Part shown: positions 17,130 through 24,831 of the stretch, in pieces
Layout of the letters: the number at the start of each line of letters is the position of its first letter
Numbering within the stretch: position 1 is the first letter of the stretch
Origin: RECO01 sp050485385
GTDB lineage: Bacteria > Pseudomonadota > Alphaproteobacteria > Geminicoccales > Geminicoccaceae
Length of the DNA stretch: 44,699 bases
Assembly (NCBI GenBank): GCA_050485385.1
Contig: JBJHBG010000029.1
Span: 1-44,699, forward strand
Direction of reading: 5' to 3'
Made by a program: the position numbers and the translations under genes
Notes under the pieces: model-generated
The model's database searches: none
Seen by the model: the letters and a program-made list of their open reading frames with translations, nothing else
Told to the model about the DNA's origin: nothing

Positions 17130-17363
17130 GAGCGGCCGGCGCCCAAAGTCCCTCGAACAGCGTCGCCACCGGCAGCGCGAGCCATGCTCGCGAATGGCGC
17201 GCTCCAGTGCCTCGCGGATGTCGGCCTTGACGACGCCGTGCCCGACGCGCTCCGGCGACGTCGCCACCACCCCGCCTTCGGCCAACTCGTAGCGCTCCGG
17301 CTGGATCATCGTCCATGCCAGGAACTCGTCGACGGTCATTCGCTCGGGCGCGGGATGGTGCAT
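17130..17363 (-). pseudogene. Uma2-family (DUF820) nuclease-fold pseudogene
   Basis: The start at 17363 has a strong GGAGGAGAGG ribosome site and gives MTVDEFLAWTMIQPERYELA and EGGVVATSPERVGHG, the standard N-terminus of Uma2 proteins (restriction-endonuclease-like fold). After AIREHG the frame changes, and the typical C-terminal LALPVATLFEGL appears one frame over at about 17140-17175. The central catalytic portion is deleted. It lies just upstream of the truncated NTPase in the same direction. Boundaries of the 3' end are approximate. Confidence 0.75.
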
Positions 17364-17424
17364 CGCCTCTCCTCCGTCGCATCTCCTTGTCGTGCGGCGG
17401 ACGCTTCCCAAACGCTCCGGGCTG

Positions 17425-18270
17425 TCAGCGGGCGAACGCGTGCAGGCGGTAGCTCATCAGGCCTGGGCGGTAGCAGGCGTTGAGCGCGTTGCCGCCGATC
17501 ATGTTGGCGAAGCGGGGCAGGTGGGCGAGCCCGGCACGGTCGGCGAGCGGGCCAAGGAGGCGCAAGGCCCGGTCGATCGGCTGGTCGAGGCGGAGCAGGT
17601 GGGTGAGGTCCTGGGTTTCGACGAGGGCGAGGCCGCGCGCCGCACCGGCGCGGGCCAGTGCTTCGGTCGTCGGCACGTGGCCGAGGCGCCAGCCGCGCCG
17701 GAAGGCCTCGACCCAGCGGCGTTCCGTGGCCGACAAAGCCGTCTCGGGCCGCGCCAGCACGTCGTCGACCACCACCAGTAAGCCCGCTGGCGCCACGTGC
17801 CGGGCGGCGGCGTCGAGGAACGCGCCGACACTCGGTGCGTGCACGTGGGATTCGACGGCGAGCACGAGGTCGGCCAAGGCCGGCGCTCGCGGGGCGAGAA
17901 AGTCGGCGCGCTCGAAGCGCACGCGCGCGCCCTCTGGCCGCCTCGTGGCGGCGGTCTGCGCGCGCGCCACCTGCGCCTCGCTCAGCGTCAGGCCGAGGCC
18001 GCTCGCGCCGGGCCAGCGGCGGGCGAGGTGCAGGAGCGTGCCGCCGACGCCGCAACCGAGGTCCAACACCTGCGCGGGCGCACGGGCGAGGTGCCGGGCA
18101 ACCGTCCGGGCGACGAGGCGGTTGACGTAGTCGGCGGCGACGGCCGCGTCGGTCACCCCCGCCGGCCAGAGGCGCCGGTGCATGGCCAGCGCCGCACCGT
18201 AGCCGCCGGCGCGCAGGAAACGCCCGCTGTTTCGGTCGTAGTACTCGGCGATTCGTGCCGCCTCCGCCAT
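17425..18270 (-). CDS. Class I SAM-dependent methyltransferase
   Basis: This 281-residue protein has a Rossmann-type methyltransferase core. Motif I is VLDLGCGVGGTLLHLA (residues about 68-83), followed by GLGLTLSEAQVARAQ, which resembles the gamma-tocopherol/sarcosine/cyclopropane-synthase-like subgroup, and by LVVVDDVLARPE. No signal peptide or membrane segment is present. The start at 18270 has a GGAG site. It is a single gene convergent with the mobile-element region and divergent from the lytic transglycosylase. The substrate is unknown; a small lipid- or quinone-like acceptor is possible, from family resemblance only. Confidence 0.85.
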   Translation of the reverse strand: MAEAARIAEYYDRNSGRFLRAGGYGAALAMHRRLWPAGVTDAAVAADYVNRLVARTVARHLARAPAQVLDLGCGVGGTLLHLARRWPGASGLGLTLSEAQVARAQTAATRRPEGARVRFERADFLAPRAPALADLVLAVESHVHAPSVGAFLDAAARHVAPAGLLVVVDDVLARPETALSATERRWVEAFRRGWRLGHVPTTEALARAGAARGLALVETQDLTHLLRLDQPIDRALRLLGPLADRAGLAHLPRFANMIGGNALNACYRPGLMSYRLHAFAR

Positions 18271-18452
18271 GCCTCCGCTCCCGCCTGCTGCGCCCCCGTT
18301 TCGCCACCTGGACCGGGACTGGCCGTGGGCAAGCTGCGGCGTCGCTGCCGCACCCCATCATGACGCGAAGATGAAGCAATCACCGCCTTGCGCCGGCCTG
18401 GGCTTCGCGGCTTCTTCCCGGCGTTGCGAAACGAGCATCGGAGGGAGTTGCC

Positions 18453-19616
18453 ATGCGCGCCGTCGCCATCGCCTGCGCCTGCATCGTCGCGGTGCCGGCT
18501 GTCGCCTTCGAGGCCTGCGTCGGCGGCTTGGAGCGCGACGCCGTCGCACGGGGCGTGCCCGCCGGCGTCGCCGCCGCTGCCTTCCGCGACGCCCAGGCCG
18601 ACGAGCGGGTGCTCGGCTTCTCCACGGCGCAGCCAGAGTTCGTCACACCGATCTGGGACTACCTGGCGTTCCTCGTCGACGACGAGCGGATCGCGGACGG
18701 CCGCGCCATGCTCGCCGAGCACGCCGACCTCCTCACGCGGATCGAGCGCGCCTACGGCGTCGACCGCCACGTGGTCGTGGCCATCTGGGGGGTGGAGAGC
18801 GACTATGGCCGGAGCACGGGCTCGTTCTTCATCCCCCATGCACTCGCAACGCTGGTCTGCGCCGGAAGCAGGCGGCAGGACTTCTGGCGCGGCGAACTGA
18901 TGGCGGCCCTGGGTCTCGTCGGCCGGGGCGACCTCGCGCTGGACGACCTCTACGGCTCCTGGGCCGGCGCCTTCGGGCAGACCCAGTTCATCCCCTCCAC
19001 CTATGCGCGGCTGGCGGTCGACTTCGACGGCGACGGCCGCCGCGACCTGGTCCGCTCGATCCCCGACGCCTTGGCCTCCACCGCCAACTATCTGAACCGC
19101 GCCGGCTGGCGGACGGGTGCGCCCTGGATGATCGAGGTGACGGTGTCCGATGGTTATGCCGGTCCGTCGGGGCGCCGCGACAAGGCGTCGCTCGACACCT
19201 GGTCGCGGCGCGGGGTGGTGCGCGCCGACGGTGCTACCATCGGCGGTGGCGGCGAGGCGGGCCTGTTGTTGCCGGCGGGGGCGGCCGGACCCGGGTTTCT
19301 GACCTTCGCGAACTTCGACGCGATCTTTTCCTACAACCATGCCGAGAGCTACGCCTTGGCGATCGCGCATCTGGCCGACCGCATCGCCGGCTACCCCGCG
19401 TTGCGCACACCCTGGCCGACGGACGATCCGGGATTAAGTCGCGGCGAGCGTCGTCTACTTCAACAACGGCTGAATGCCGCCGGTTTCGATGCCGGCGCGG
19501 TGGACGGGCGGATCGGACCGCAAAGTCGAGCGGCCATTCGCGCCGCCGAGGAGAGCCTCGGCCTTACCGTCACCGGGCGGGCGGGCCGGCGGATCTTCGA
19601 GGCGCTCGGAGGCTGA
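18453..19616 (+). CDS. Lytic murein transglycosylase, MltB-like, with peptidoglycan-binding domain
   Basis: This 387-residue periplasmic enzyme cleaves peptidoglycan between MurNAc and GlcNAc to give 1,6-anhydro ends. It has a signal peptide (cleavage near VAFEAC; a Cys at residue 22 is not in a clear lipobox). The SLT_2 catalytic domain follows, with catalytic Glu115 in AIWGVESDYGRSTGSF and the conserved GSWAGAFGQTQFIPSTY and SIPDALASTANYLNRAGW. Residues about 325-385 form a PG_binding_1 domain (RLNAAGFDAGAVDGRIGPQS). Domain order equals the common alphaproteobacterial MltB/SltB type. GGAGGGAG lies upstream of the ATG. It is monocistronic. Confidence 0.93.
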   Translation: MRAVAIACACIVAVPAVAFEACVGGLERDAVARGVPAGVAAAAFRDAQADERVLGFSTAQPEFVTPIWDYLAFLVDDERIADGRAMLAEHADLLTRIERAYGVDRHVVVAIWGVESDYGRSTGSFFIPHALATLVCAGSRRQDFWRGELMAALGLVGRGDLALDDLYGSWAGAFGQTQFIPSTYARLAVDFDGDGRRDLVRSIPDALASTANYLNRAGWRTGAPWMIEVTVSDGYAGPSGRRDKASLDTWSRRGVVRADGATIGGGGEAGLLLPAGAAGPGFLTFANFDAIFSYNHAESYALAIAHLADRIAGYPALRTPWPTDDPGLSRGERRLLQQRLNAAGFDAGAVDGRIGPQSRAAIRAAEESLGLTVTGRAGRRIFEALGG

Positions 19617-19716
19617 AGACCGAAGGGGAGGCTTGCGACCAAAGTGATGAACATGTGTCCATTTTCAAGGGCCAGCTCCCGTCACGCGGTTTGGAACCTT
19701 TCCAGGGCGTCGAGCG

Positions 19717-19782
19717 TTAAGGCTTCGGTTTCGCCGCAGATTTGTAACATCCGCGGATGCCATCGTCGCGTGAGTAGAACAT
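19717..19782 (-). CDS. Possible 21-residue peptide or gene tail
   Basis: The minus strand has an ATG at 19782 with TGGAGG seven bases upstream, encoding MFYSRDDGIRGCYKSAAKPK and ending TAA one codon later. The frame stays open upstream (DVKWQDGGTA), so it could instead be the last residues of a decayed gene. I recognise no family. It is listed because the ribosome site is good and the surrounding 250 bases (19617-19864) otherwise hold no gene. Confidence 0.25.
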   Translation of the reverse strand: MFYSRDDGIRGCYKSAAKPKP

Positions 19783-19864
19783 GGCCGTACCTCCATCCTG
19801 CCACTTGACGTCGCCATTCCGGCGGCTATCCTGACCGTGACCTGCTTCTCGAAAGGCTGATCGA

Positions 19865-20326
19865 ATGCTTCGCATCCTCGCTATCCTTGGTTTCCTGTCG
19901 TTCGTTGCCGCGCCCGCTGCTGCCGTCGTGGTAGAGCCGGCCGACAGCGAGACGGTCTTCTCGACCATCACCACCGCCCAGAGCCCGTCGGCGACCATCA
20001 CCCTGACCAATCCCGGTTCGATCGAGATTCTTCAGGGTCTCTTCATCGGCTCGATCTCGACCCTGATCCTCGCCGGCGAGGAGGGCGTGATCGAGAGTGC
20101 TGCGGTTCTCGGCAACAGCTTTGCGGTGCCGACCGCGTTCGCCGGCACCATCGACCTCGCGCCTGGCACCTACCTGCTGAGCGTGGCCAGCAGCGTCGGC
20201 GGCCTCGCCACCGTGTCCTTCGCGGTCAGCCAAGTGCCGCTGCCGGGTGCCGTGGTGCTGCTCGGCACGGCGCTCGCCGGCCTCGCCATCGCCCGTCGGC
20301 GCAAGATCGCGGCCGCTGCCGCCTGA
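19865..20326 (+). CDS. Small secreted protein with VPLPG/PEP-CTERM-type sorting signal
   Basis: This 153-residue protein has an N-terminal signal peptide (MLRILAILGFLSFVAAPAAA), a beta-rich middle of about 100 residues with many Thr, Ser and Gly, and a C-terminal tripartite tail. The tail is VPLPGAVVLLGTALAGLAIA followed by the basic cluster RRRK. This short motif, hydrophobic helix and Arg cluster is the VPLPA/PEP-CTERM signal recognised by exosortases in exopolysaccharide-producing bacteria. No exosortase gene is in the window. The middle domain is not recognised. An intrinsic terminator follows. The protein is probably exported and anchored or released at the surface. Confidence 0.8.
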   Translation: MLRILAILGFLSFVAAPAAAVVVEPADSETVFSTITTAQSPSATITLTNPGSIEILQGLFIGSISTLILAGEEGVIESAAVLGNSFAVPTAFAGTIDLAPGTYLLSVASSVGGLATVSFAVSQVPLPGAVVLLGTALAGLAIARRRKIAAAAA

Positions 20327-20353
20327 TCTTCGATCGCCGGTTCCGGTTCGAGA

Positions 20354-20381
20354 GGGCCGCTTCTTCGGAGGCGGCCCTTTT
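20354..20381 (+). terminator. Intrinsic terminator after the VPLPG-tail protein
   Basis: GGGCCGC at 20354-20360 pairs with GCGGCCC at 20371-20377 and is followed by TTTT (20378-20381). This is a good Rho-independent terminator 28 bases after the stop codon. Confidence 0.85.
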
Positions 20382-20474
20382 CGATTCCGGCCGATCACGG
20401 CGACGGGGCGACGGTCTGCCGCCGCTTCGGGGGTCGGAGAGGGCCAACGAAAGCCCCCTCGCCCACTCCCTTGC

Positions 20475-21725
20475 CTATCCGCGCGACAGATAGGCCGCCG
20501 CGGCCAGCACATGGGTGCGAACCACGTGCAGGAACTCGTCGACGGTAACGTGCTCGTCGGCGCGGCCCATGGTTACCGGGCTTGGCCCGTAGAGAAAGGC
20601 GGGCACGCCTGCCCAGCGCCAGTAGCGGCTGTCCGACCCGCCCAGGCTGGAGAGCGGGATCGGCCGCGGTTGGCCCAGGGCCTCGACCGTCTCCTGCAGG
20701 ATCGTCACCATCTCGTGCTCCGGATCGGCGAGGCTCGGCGGGTAGGAGTGCGCTTCGTCGATGGTGTAGGCGGCCTCGGGCACCGCCGCCGTCACCCGGT
20801 CGACCTCGGCCAGCATCGCCTCGCGGGTGAAGCCGATCGGGTATCGGATCTCGATCTCGACTCGGCACTCATGGGGGATCTGGTTGACCTTGAGCCCGCC
20901 GTGGATGGTGCCGACATTGACCACCACGCTGCGCACGACCTTGGCCGCCCCTTCGCCCATGCCGCGCTCGGTGCCCGCGATCCCCTCCGGCGAGAGCAAC
21001 GCGCGGGCGACGTTCTCCGGCAATTCCGGCTCACGGCCGTGCAGGGCCATGACACCCTGGATGATCTCGCTCGCCTGGAGAATGGCGTTGGGGCTCAAGT
21101 GCGGGTAGCCGCCGTGGCCGCCCTTGGTGGTGGTGGTGAAGGTGAGCCGGAGCGTGCCCTTCTCCATGAAGCGCACGTTGTTGAGGCCGGATGGCTCGCC
21201 GTTGAGGCAGCAGTCGCCCTTCACCTCGTCCGGAAACTGCTCGAACAGCCAAGCCGTGCCCCACTTGCCGCCGGTCTCCTCGTCGGACACGCAGGTGAGC
21301 GTCAGCTTGCCCCGCAGCCGGTCGCGCACCCGAAAGAGATAGGCGTAGGCGAAGACCGACGCGGCCGTACCGCACTTCATGTCGGAGGCACCCCGGCCGT
21401 AGATGCGGCCGTCCTCGACCTTGCCGGTCCAGGCGGTGGCGTCGTCGATGGGGGCGAAGACGTCGATGTGCCCGTTGAGCACGAGATGCCGGCCCGGTTC
21501 CGCCATCCCGTACCAGCCCACCACGTTCGGCATGTGCGCGTGCGCGGCCTCGAGGCGAAAGGGGATGCCCTTCGCCCGCAGATAGCCGGCGATGACTTCG
21601 GCGGCGGGGCGCGTGTCGCCCGGCGGGTTGGCGCTCTTCGCCTGGAGGAAGCGGCTGAAGAAGGCGACGAGCTCGTCGCGGTCTTCGTCCAGCCGGGCGA
21701 GGAGGTGGCGCTGCAGTTCGTTCAT
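20475..21725 (-). CDS. M20-family peptidase/deacylase (ArgE/DapE type)
   Basis: This 416-residue cytoplasmic metalloenzyme resembles acetylornithine deacetylase/succinyl-diaminopimelate desuccinylase. Motifs: LVLNGHIDVFAP (metal His and Asp), GRGASDMKCGTAA (bridging Asp), TCVSDEETGGKWGT (catalytic Glu pair), the TKGGHGGYP lid-domain His, and ending DEHVTVDEFLHVV with the last metal His. It differs from the amidohydrolase at 12239, which has the NEEG motif. It diverges from the class II aldolase gene with 49 bases between starts, so both may share regulation. The likely reaction is removal of an N-acyl group from an amino acid-like compound; the substrate is unknown. It is probably not the biosynthetic argE or dapE, because no such pathway genes are adjacent. 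Confidence 0.88.
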   Translation of the reverse strand: MNELQRHLLARLDEDRDELVAFFSRFLQAKSANPPGDTRPAAEVIAGYLRAKGIPFRLEAAHAHMPNVVGWYGMAEPGRHLVLNGHIDVFAPIDDATAWTGKVEDGRIYGRGASDMKCGTAASVFAYAYLFRVRDRLRGKLTLTCVSDEETGGKWGTAWLFEQFPDEVKGDCCLNGEPSGLNNVRFMEKGTLRLTFTTTTKGGHGGYPHLSPNAILQASEIIQGVMALHGREPELPENVARALLSPEGIAGTERGMGEGAAKVVRSVVVNVGTIHGGLKVNQIPHECRVEIEIRYPIGFTREAMLAEVDRVTAAVPEAAYTIDEAHSYPPSLADPEHEMVTILQETVEALGQPRPIPLSSLGGSDSRYWRWAGVPAFLYGPSPVTMGRADEHVTVDEFLHVVRTHVLAAAAYLSRG

Positions 21726-21774
21726 GGCACGGACCCTGCTACGAGGTGGGCGATCAACCGGTGGAGACGTGACG

Positions 21775-22500
21775 ATGACCGACGAGGAGTGGCAACTCCG
21801 GGTGGACCTGGCAGCCGCCTACCGTCTGCTGGCGCATTACGGCATGGACGACCTGATCTTCACCCACACCTCGGTCCGTCTGCCGGGCCCCGAGCATCGC
21901 TTCCTCATCAATCCCTACGGCATGACCTTCGACGAGATCCGGGCGTCCGACCTGGTCGTCATCGGCGTCGACGGCGAGCAGGTCGGTGCCACGCGCTACG
22001 GCGTGAACCCGGCGGGCTTCACCATCCATAGTGCCATCCACATGACCCGCCAGGACGCGCTCTGCGTCATGCACACCCACACGCTCGCCGGCATGGCCGT
22101 GGCGGCGCTGGAAGGGCCGCTCTTGATGCTCAACCAGATGAGCATGGAGTTCCACGGCCGGCTCGCCTACCACACCTACGAGGGCATCGCCCTCGACCTC
22201 ACCGAGCGCGAACGGCTCCAGGCCGATCTCGGCGACAAGCCCGCCATGATCCTGAAGAACCACGGCCTCCTCACCGTCGGCCGCACGGTGCCTGAGGCCT
22301 TCTACTACATGTACTACCTGGAGATGGCCTGCCGCATCCAACTGGCGACGCAGAAGACGGGTGCCGCCATGCACCTGCCGAGCGACGAGGTGCTGACGCA
22401 CACCGCCGGCCAGTTCACCTCCACCGCGCCCAAGGGCGGCCGCATGTGGCCGGCGCTGTTGCGCAAGCTCGACCGGATCGACCCCTCCTACCGGCACTGA
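21775..22500 (+). CDS. Class II aldolase/adducin family protein
   Basis: This 241-residue protein has the class II aldolase fold. The zinc-site histidines are in VMHTHTLAGMAVAAL and in LKNHGLLTVGRTVPEAF, and the N-terminal LLAHYGMDDLIFTHTSVRLP is typical. FucA-like members cleave sugar phosphates, while others of this subgroup are decarboxylases or dehydratases, so the reaction is open. The ATG at 21775 has GGTGGAG upstream; longer frames overlap the divergent M20 gene. The gene ends at a strong hairpin repeat. Confidence 0.88.
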   Translation: MTDEEWQLRVDLAAAYRLLAHYGMDDLIFTHTSVRLPGPEHRFLINPYGMTFDEIRASDLVVIGVDGEQVGATRYGVNPAGFTIHSAIHMTRQDALCVMHTHTLAGMAVAALEGPLLMLNQMSMEFHGRLAYHTYEGIALDLTERERLQADLGDKPAMILKNHGLLTVGRTVPEAFYYMYYLEMACRIQLATQKTGAAMHLPSDEVLTHTAGQFTSTAPKGGRMWPALLRKLDRIDPSYRH

Positions 22501-22512
22501 GGGAACGGGAAC

Positions 22513-22597
22513 GGGGGACTTTTGGCCCCCCGCGCCCCCCGAGAACGTGCTGACGGCGGAGCCGTCAGCCTGGGAGTCCAGGGGGCCAAAAGCCCCC
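22513..22597. terminator. Large composite hairpin between convergent genes
   Basis: GGGGGACTTTTGGCCCCC (22513-22530) is nearly the exact reverse complement of GGGGGCCAAAAGCCCCC (22581-22597). Inside lies a second hairpin, GCTGACGGC pairing with GCCGTCAGC around 22550-22569. It lies between the convergent aldolase and FAD oxidoreductase genes and should end transcription from both. Confidence 0.75.
22515..22547. repeat. REP-like intergenic repeat, copy 1
   Basis: GGGACTTTTGGCCCCC followed by GCG, a C-run and GAACG matches 25810-25843 (GGGACCTTTCGGCCCCC, GCG, C-run, GAAACG). Two intergenic copies in 3.3 kb suggest a dispersed palindromic repeat. Confidence 0.55.
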
Positions 22598-22622
22598 TGG
22601 CTCTGCTCGCCCGTCCCTACCT

Positions 22623-23933
22623 TCACCAAGCCCGATCCAGCCGTACCTCGAGCGCGTCGCGGAGCTGGTACCAAGTGCCGACGATCGGCAGGAACCAGGG
22701 CCGGCCGTCGTAGAGCGGGACCGTCGGGAAGGCGTCGCGGTCGAAGGCGCTCGGGCGGTTCGCGCCGGTGAGCGAGCGGGCGACCTGGTGACCGAGCCAG
22801 GTCGCCATCGCCACACCCGAGCCCTGGCAGCCGCCGGCGTAGATCACGCCTTGGTGGCGGGCGATGTGCGGCACGAAGTCGAAGGTGAAGGCGACGTTGC
22901 CCTTCCAGGCATGGGTGAGCTTGGTGCCGCGCAGGTCCGGCCAGACATGGGTCATGAAGCGGTAGAGCTTGGCGGCACCCGTCACCTCGCCGCCGTCGAC
23001 GAAGCTGGCCCGGCCGCCATAGAGTACACGGGTGCCGTCCGGGCTGATGCGGAAATAGGACAGCACGCGCTTGGTGTCGGCGAAGACGCGGCCTTCCGGG
23101 CAGAGCCGCTGGATCACGTCGGCAGGCAAGGGCTCGGTGGCGATCATGTAGCTGGCGAGCGGGATCAGCCGGCGGCGGAACCAGGGGCTGAGCTTGCCGG
23201 TGTAGCCGTTGGTGGCGACGAACACGTGCTTGGCCACCGTCTCGCCCTGGGCATGCAGGACGCGGAAGCCCTCGCCCTCGCGCACATAGGCGCTGACCGC
23301 GCAGTGCGGGGTGAGTGTGGCACCCGCCGCCTCGACGAGGCCGCGCAGGCTCCGGTGGTACATGGCCGGATGCAGCGAGCCCGCATCGTCAACGGCGAGC
23401 CCGCCCGCGTACGCGTCCGTGCCGATCACCTGGCGAAGCTCGGCCTTCTCGACCACCCGCGCGCGGATGCCGCGTGCGTTCAGGCTGGCCGCCTGGACCT
23501 TCTGCGCGGCGAACGCCTTTCGGCAATGGGCGCCGACGAAGCGGCCGGAGCGCCGATAGGCCGCATCGAGCCCCTCGCGCTCGATCAGATCCTCCAGGTG
23601 GGTGAAGGTGTGGCGACCCTCCTCGAGCATCGCCTTCGCCACCTCGCCGCCGAAGCGCCGCTCGACCGCACCCGAGATCTTGAGCCCGCCCGAGACCAGC
23701 CCGCCATTGCGCGTGCTGGCGCCGAAACCGAGCGGCCCCGCCTCCAGGACGGCGACGCTGCGGCCGGCGCGGGCGAGTTCCAGGGCCGCGTTCAACCCCG
23801 CATAGCCGGAGCCGACCACGACCACGTCCGCCTCGGCCGGGGCCGGCGTGCCCGTGTCTTCCGGCGGAGCCGCCTCCCACCAATAGGGGCGGACCTCGAA
23901 GTCGGCGGCAAACAGCTCGTCGGTCGGGGGCAT
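22623..23933 (-). CDS. FAD-dependent oxidoreductase (DAO/PuuB-like)
   Basis: This 436-residue flavoenzyme belongs to the D-amino-acid-oxidase/gamma-glutamylputrescine-oxidase family. The FAD-binding start is VVVVGSGYAGLNAALELARA, followed by LEAGPLGFGASTRNGGLVSG, which places it close to PuuB/OrdL. The C-terminal GVIYAGGCQGSGVAMATWLG is the second FAD region. A leading EVRPYWWEAAPP is also typical of this subgroup. Expected chemistry is oxidation of a secondary or primary amine with release of aldehyde or ketone and hydrogen peroxide. It diverges from the deacetylase-like gene with only 43 bases between starts, so they probably share one regulatory region. The substrate is not determined. Confidence 0.9.
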   Translation of the reverse strand: MPPTDELFAADFEVRPYWWEAAPPEDTGTPAPAEADVVVVGSGYAGLNAALELARAGRSVAVLEAGPLGFGASTRNGGLVSGGLKISGAVERRFGGEVAKAMLEEGRHTFTHLEDLIEREGLDAAYRRSGRFVGAHCRKAFAAQKVQAASLNARGIRARVVEKAELRQVIGTDAYAGGLAVDDAGSLHPAMYHRSLRGLVEAAGATLTPHCAVSAYVREGEGFRVLHAQGETVAKHVFVATNGYTGKLSPWFRRRLIPLASYMIATEPLPADVIQRLCPEGRVFADTKRVLSYFRISPDGTRVLYGGRASFVDGGEVTGAAKLYRFMTHVWPDLRGTKLTHAWKGNVAFTFDFVPHIARHQGVIYAGGCQGSGVAMATWLGHQVARSLTGANRPSAFDRDAFPTVPLYDGRPWFLPIVGTWYQLRDALEVRLDRAW

Positions 23934-23976
23934 GGCGGTGCTAGGGTCCAGTCGAACGATGATGAGGAGTGCGACG

Positions 23977-24831
23977 ATGCGGTTCTACGGCGAACCTCGG
24001 GTGCAGTGGCCGAACGGCGCCAGGATGGCGGTCTTGGTGAGCTTCGATTTCGACGCCGAGACCTTGTGGCTGTCGCGCGACCGCGCCAACGAGGAGCGTC
24101 TGATCACCATGTCCTACGGCACCTTCGGCGCCAAGGTCGGCGTGCTGGCGATCCTCGAGCTGCTGCGCCACGAGGGTTTGCCCGCGACGTTCTTCGTCCC
24201 CGGTTGGACCGCAGAGCGTCACACGGCGGTCTGCGCGGCGATTCTCGAGCACGGCCACGAGATCGCGCATCACGGCTATCTCCACCTGTGGCCGGACCCG
24301 GCGAAGCCCGACGAGGCGGAGGCCGAGGTGATGCAGGGGCTCGAAGCGCTCCAGCGCACCCTCGGCGTGCGGCCGGTGGGTTACCGCGCCCCGGCCGGCG
24401 AGATGAGCCGCCACCTCATGGACCTCCTGGCGCGCGAGGGCTTCCTTTATGTCAGCTCGTTCAAGGACGACGTCTTCCCCTATCGCCACGGCCCCGAGAC
24501 GGGCGGCGCCGGATTGATCGAGCTGCCGACCGACAGCGCCATCGACGACACGGCCTATGGCTTCACCCACCTGCGCACGCCGAAGCCGCTCTTCCCCGAG
24601 GACCACGTGCTGGCAATCTGGCAGCAGTCCCTTGCCGCCATGCATGCGGTGGGCGGTGTCTTCGTCATGGTCCTGCACCCGCAGGTGTCGGGCCGGCCGA
24701 TGCGGCTCGAACTGCTCCGCAAGTTCCTCGCCTATGCGCGCTCGCTCGACGGCGTATGGTTCGCCACCGGTGCGGATATTGCACGGGCATTCGCCGACCA
24801 GGAGGGTCACGCCGCGCCGCCCGCGGCCTGA
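23977..24831 (+). CDS. Polysaccharide deacetylase/NodB-homology family enzyme
   Basis: This 284-residue cytoplasmic protein has a NodB-type metal-dependent deacetylase fold: VSFDFDAETLWLSRD (catalytic/metal Asp), EIAHHGYLHLWP (metal His pair), VGYRAPAGEMSRH and VMVLHPQVSGRP. No signal peptide is present. The closest architecture known to me is the PgdA/PuuE-like group that acts on peptidoglycan, cyclic imides or allantoin, so a small C-N hydrolase is as likely as a cell-wall enzyme. The ATG at 23977 has GAGGAG upstream. The 3' end overlaps the convergent EamA gene by 25 bases. The neighbouring amine oxidase supports a nitrogen-compound role. Confidence 0.85.
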   Translation: MRFYGEPRVQWPNGARMAVLVSFDFDAETLWLSRDRANEERLITMSYGTFGAKVGVLAILELLRHEGLPATFFVPGWTAERHTAVCAAILEHGHEIAHHGYLHLWPDPAKPDEAEAEVMQGLEALQRTLGVRPVGYRAPAGEMSRHLMDLLAREGFLYVSSFKDDVFPYRHGPETGGAGLIELPTDSAIDDTAYGFTHLRTPKPLFPEDHVLAIWQQSLAAMHAVGGVFVMVLHPQVSGRPMRLELLRKFLAYARSLDGVWFATGADIARAFADQEGHAAPPAA

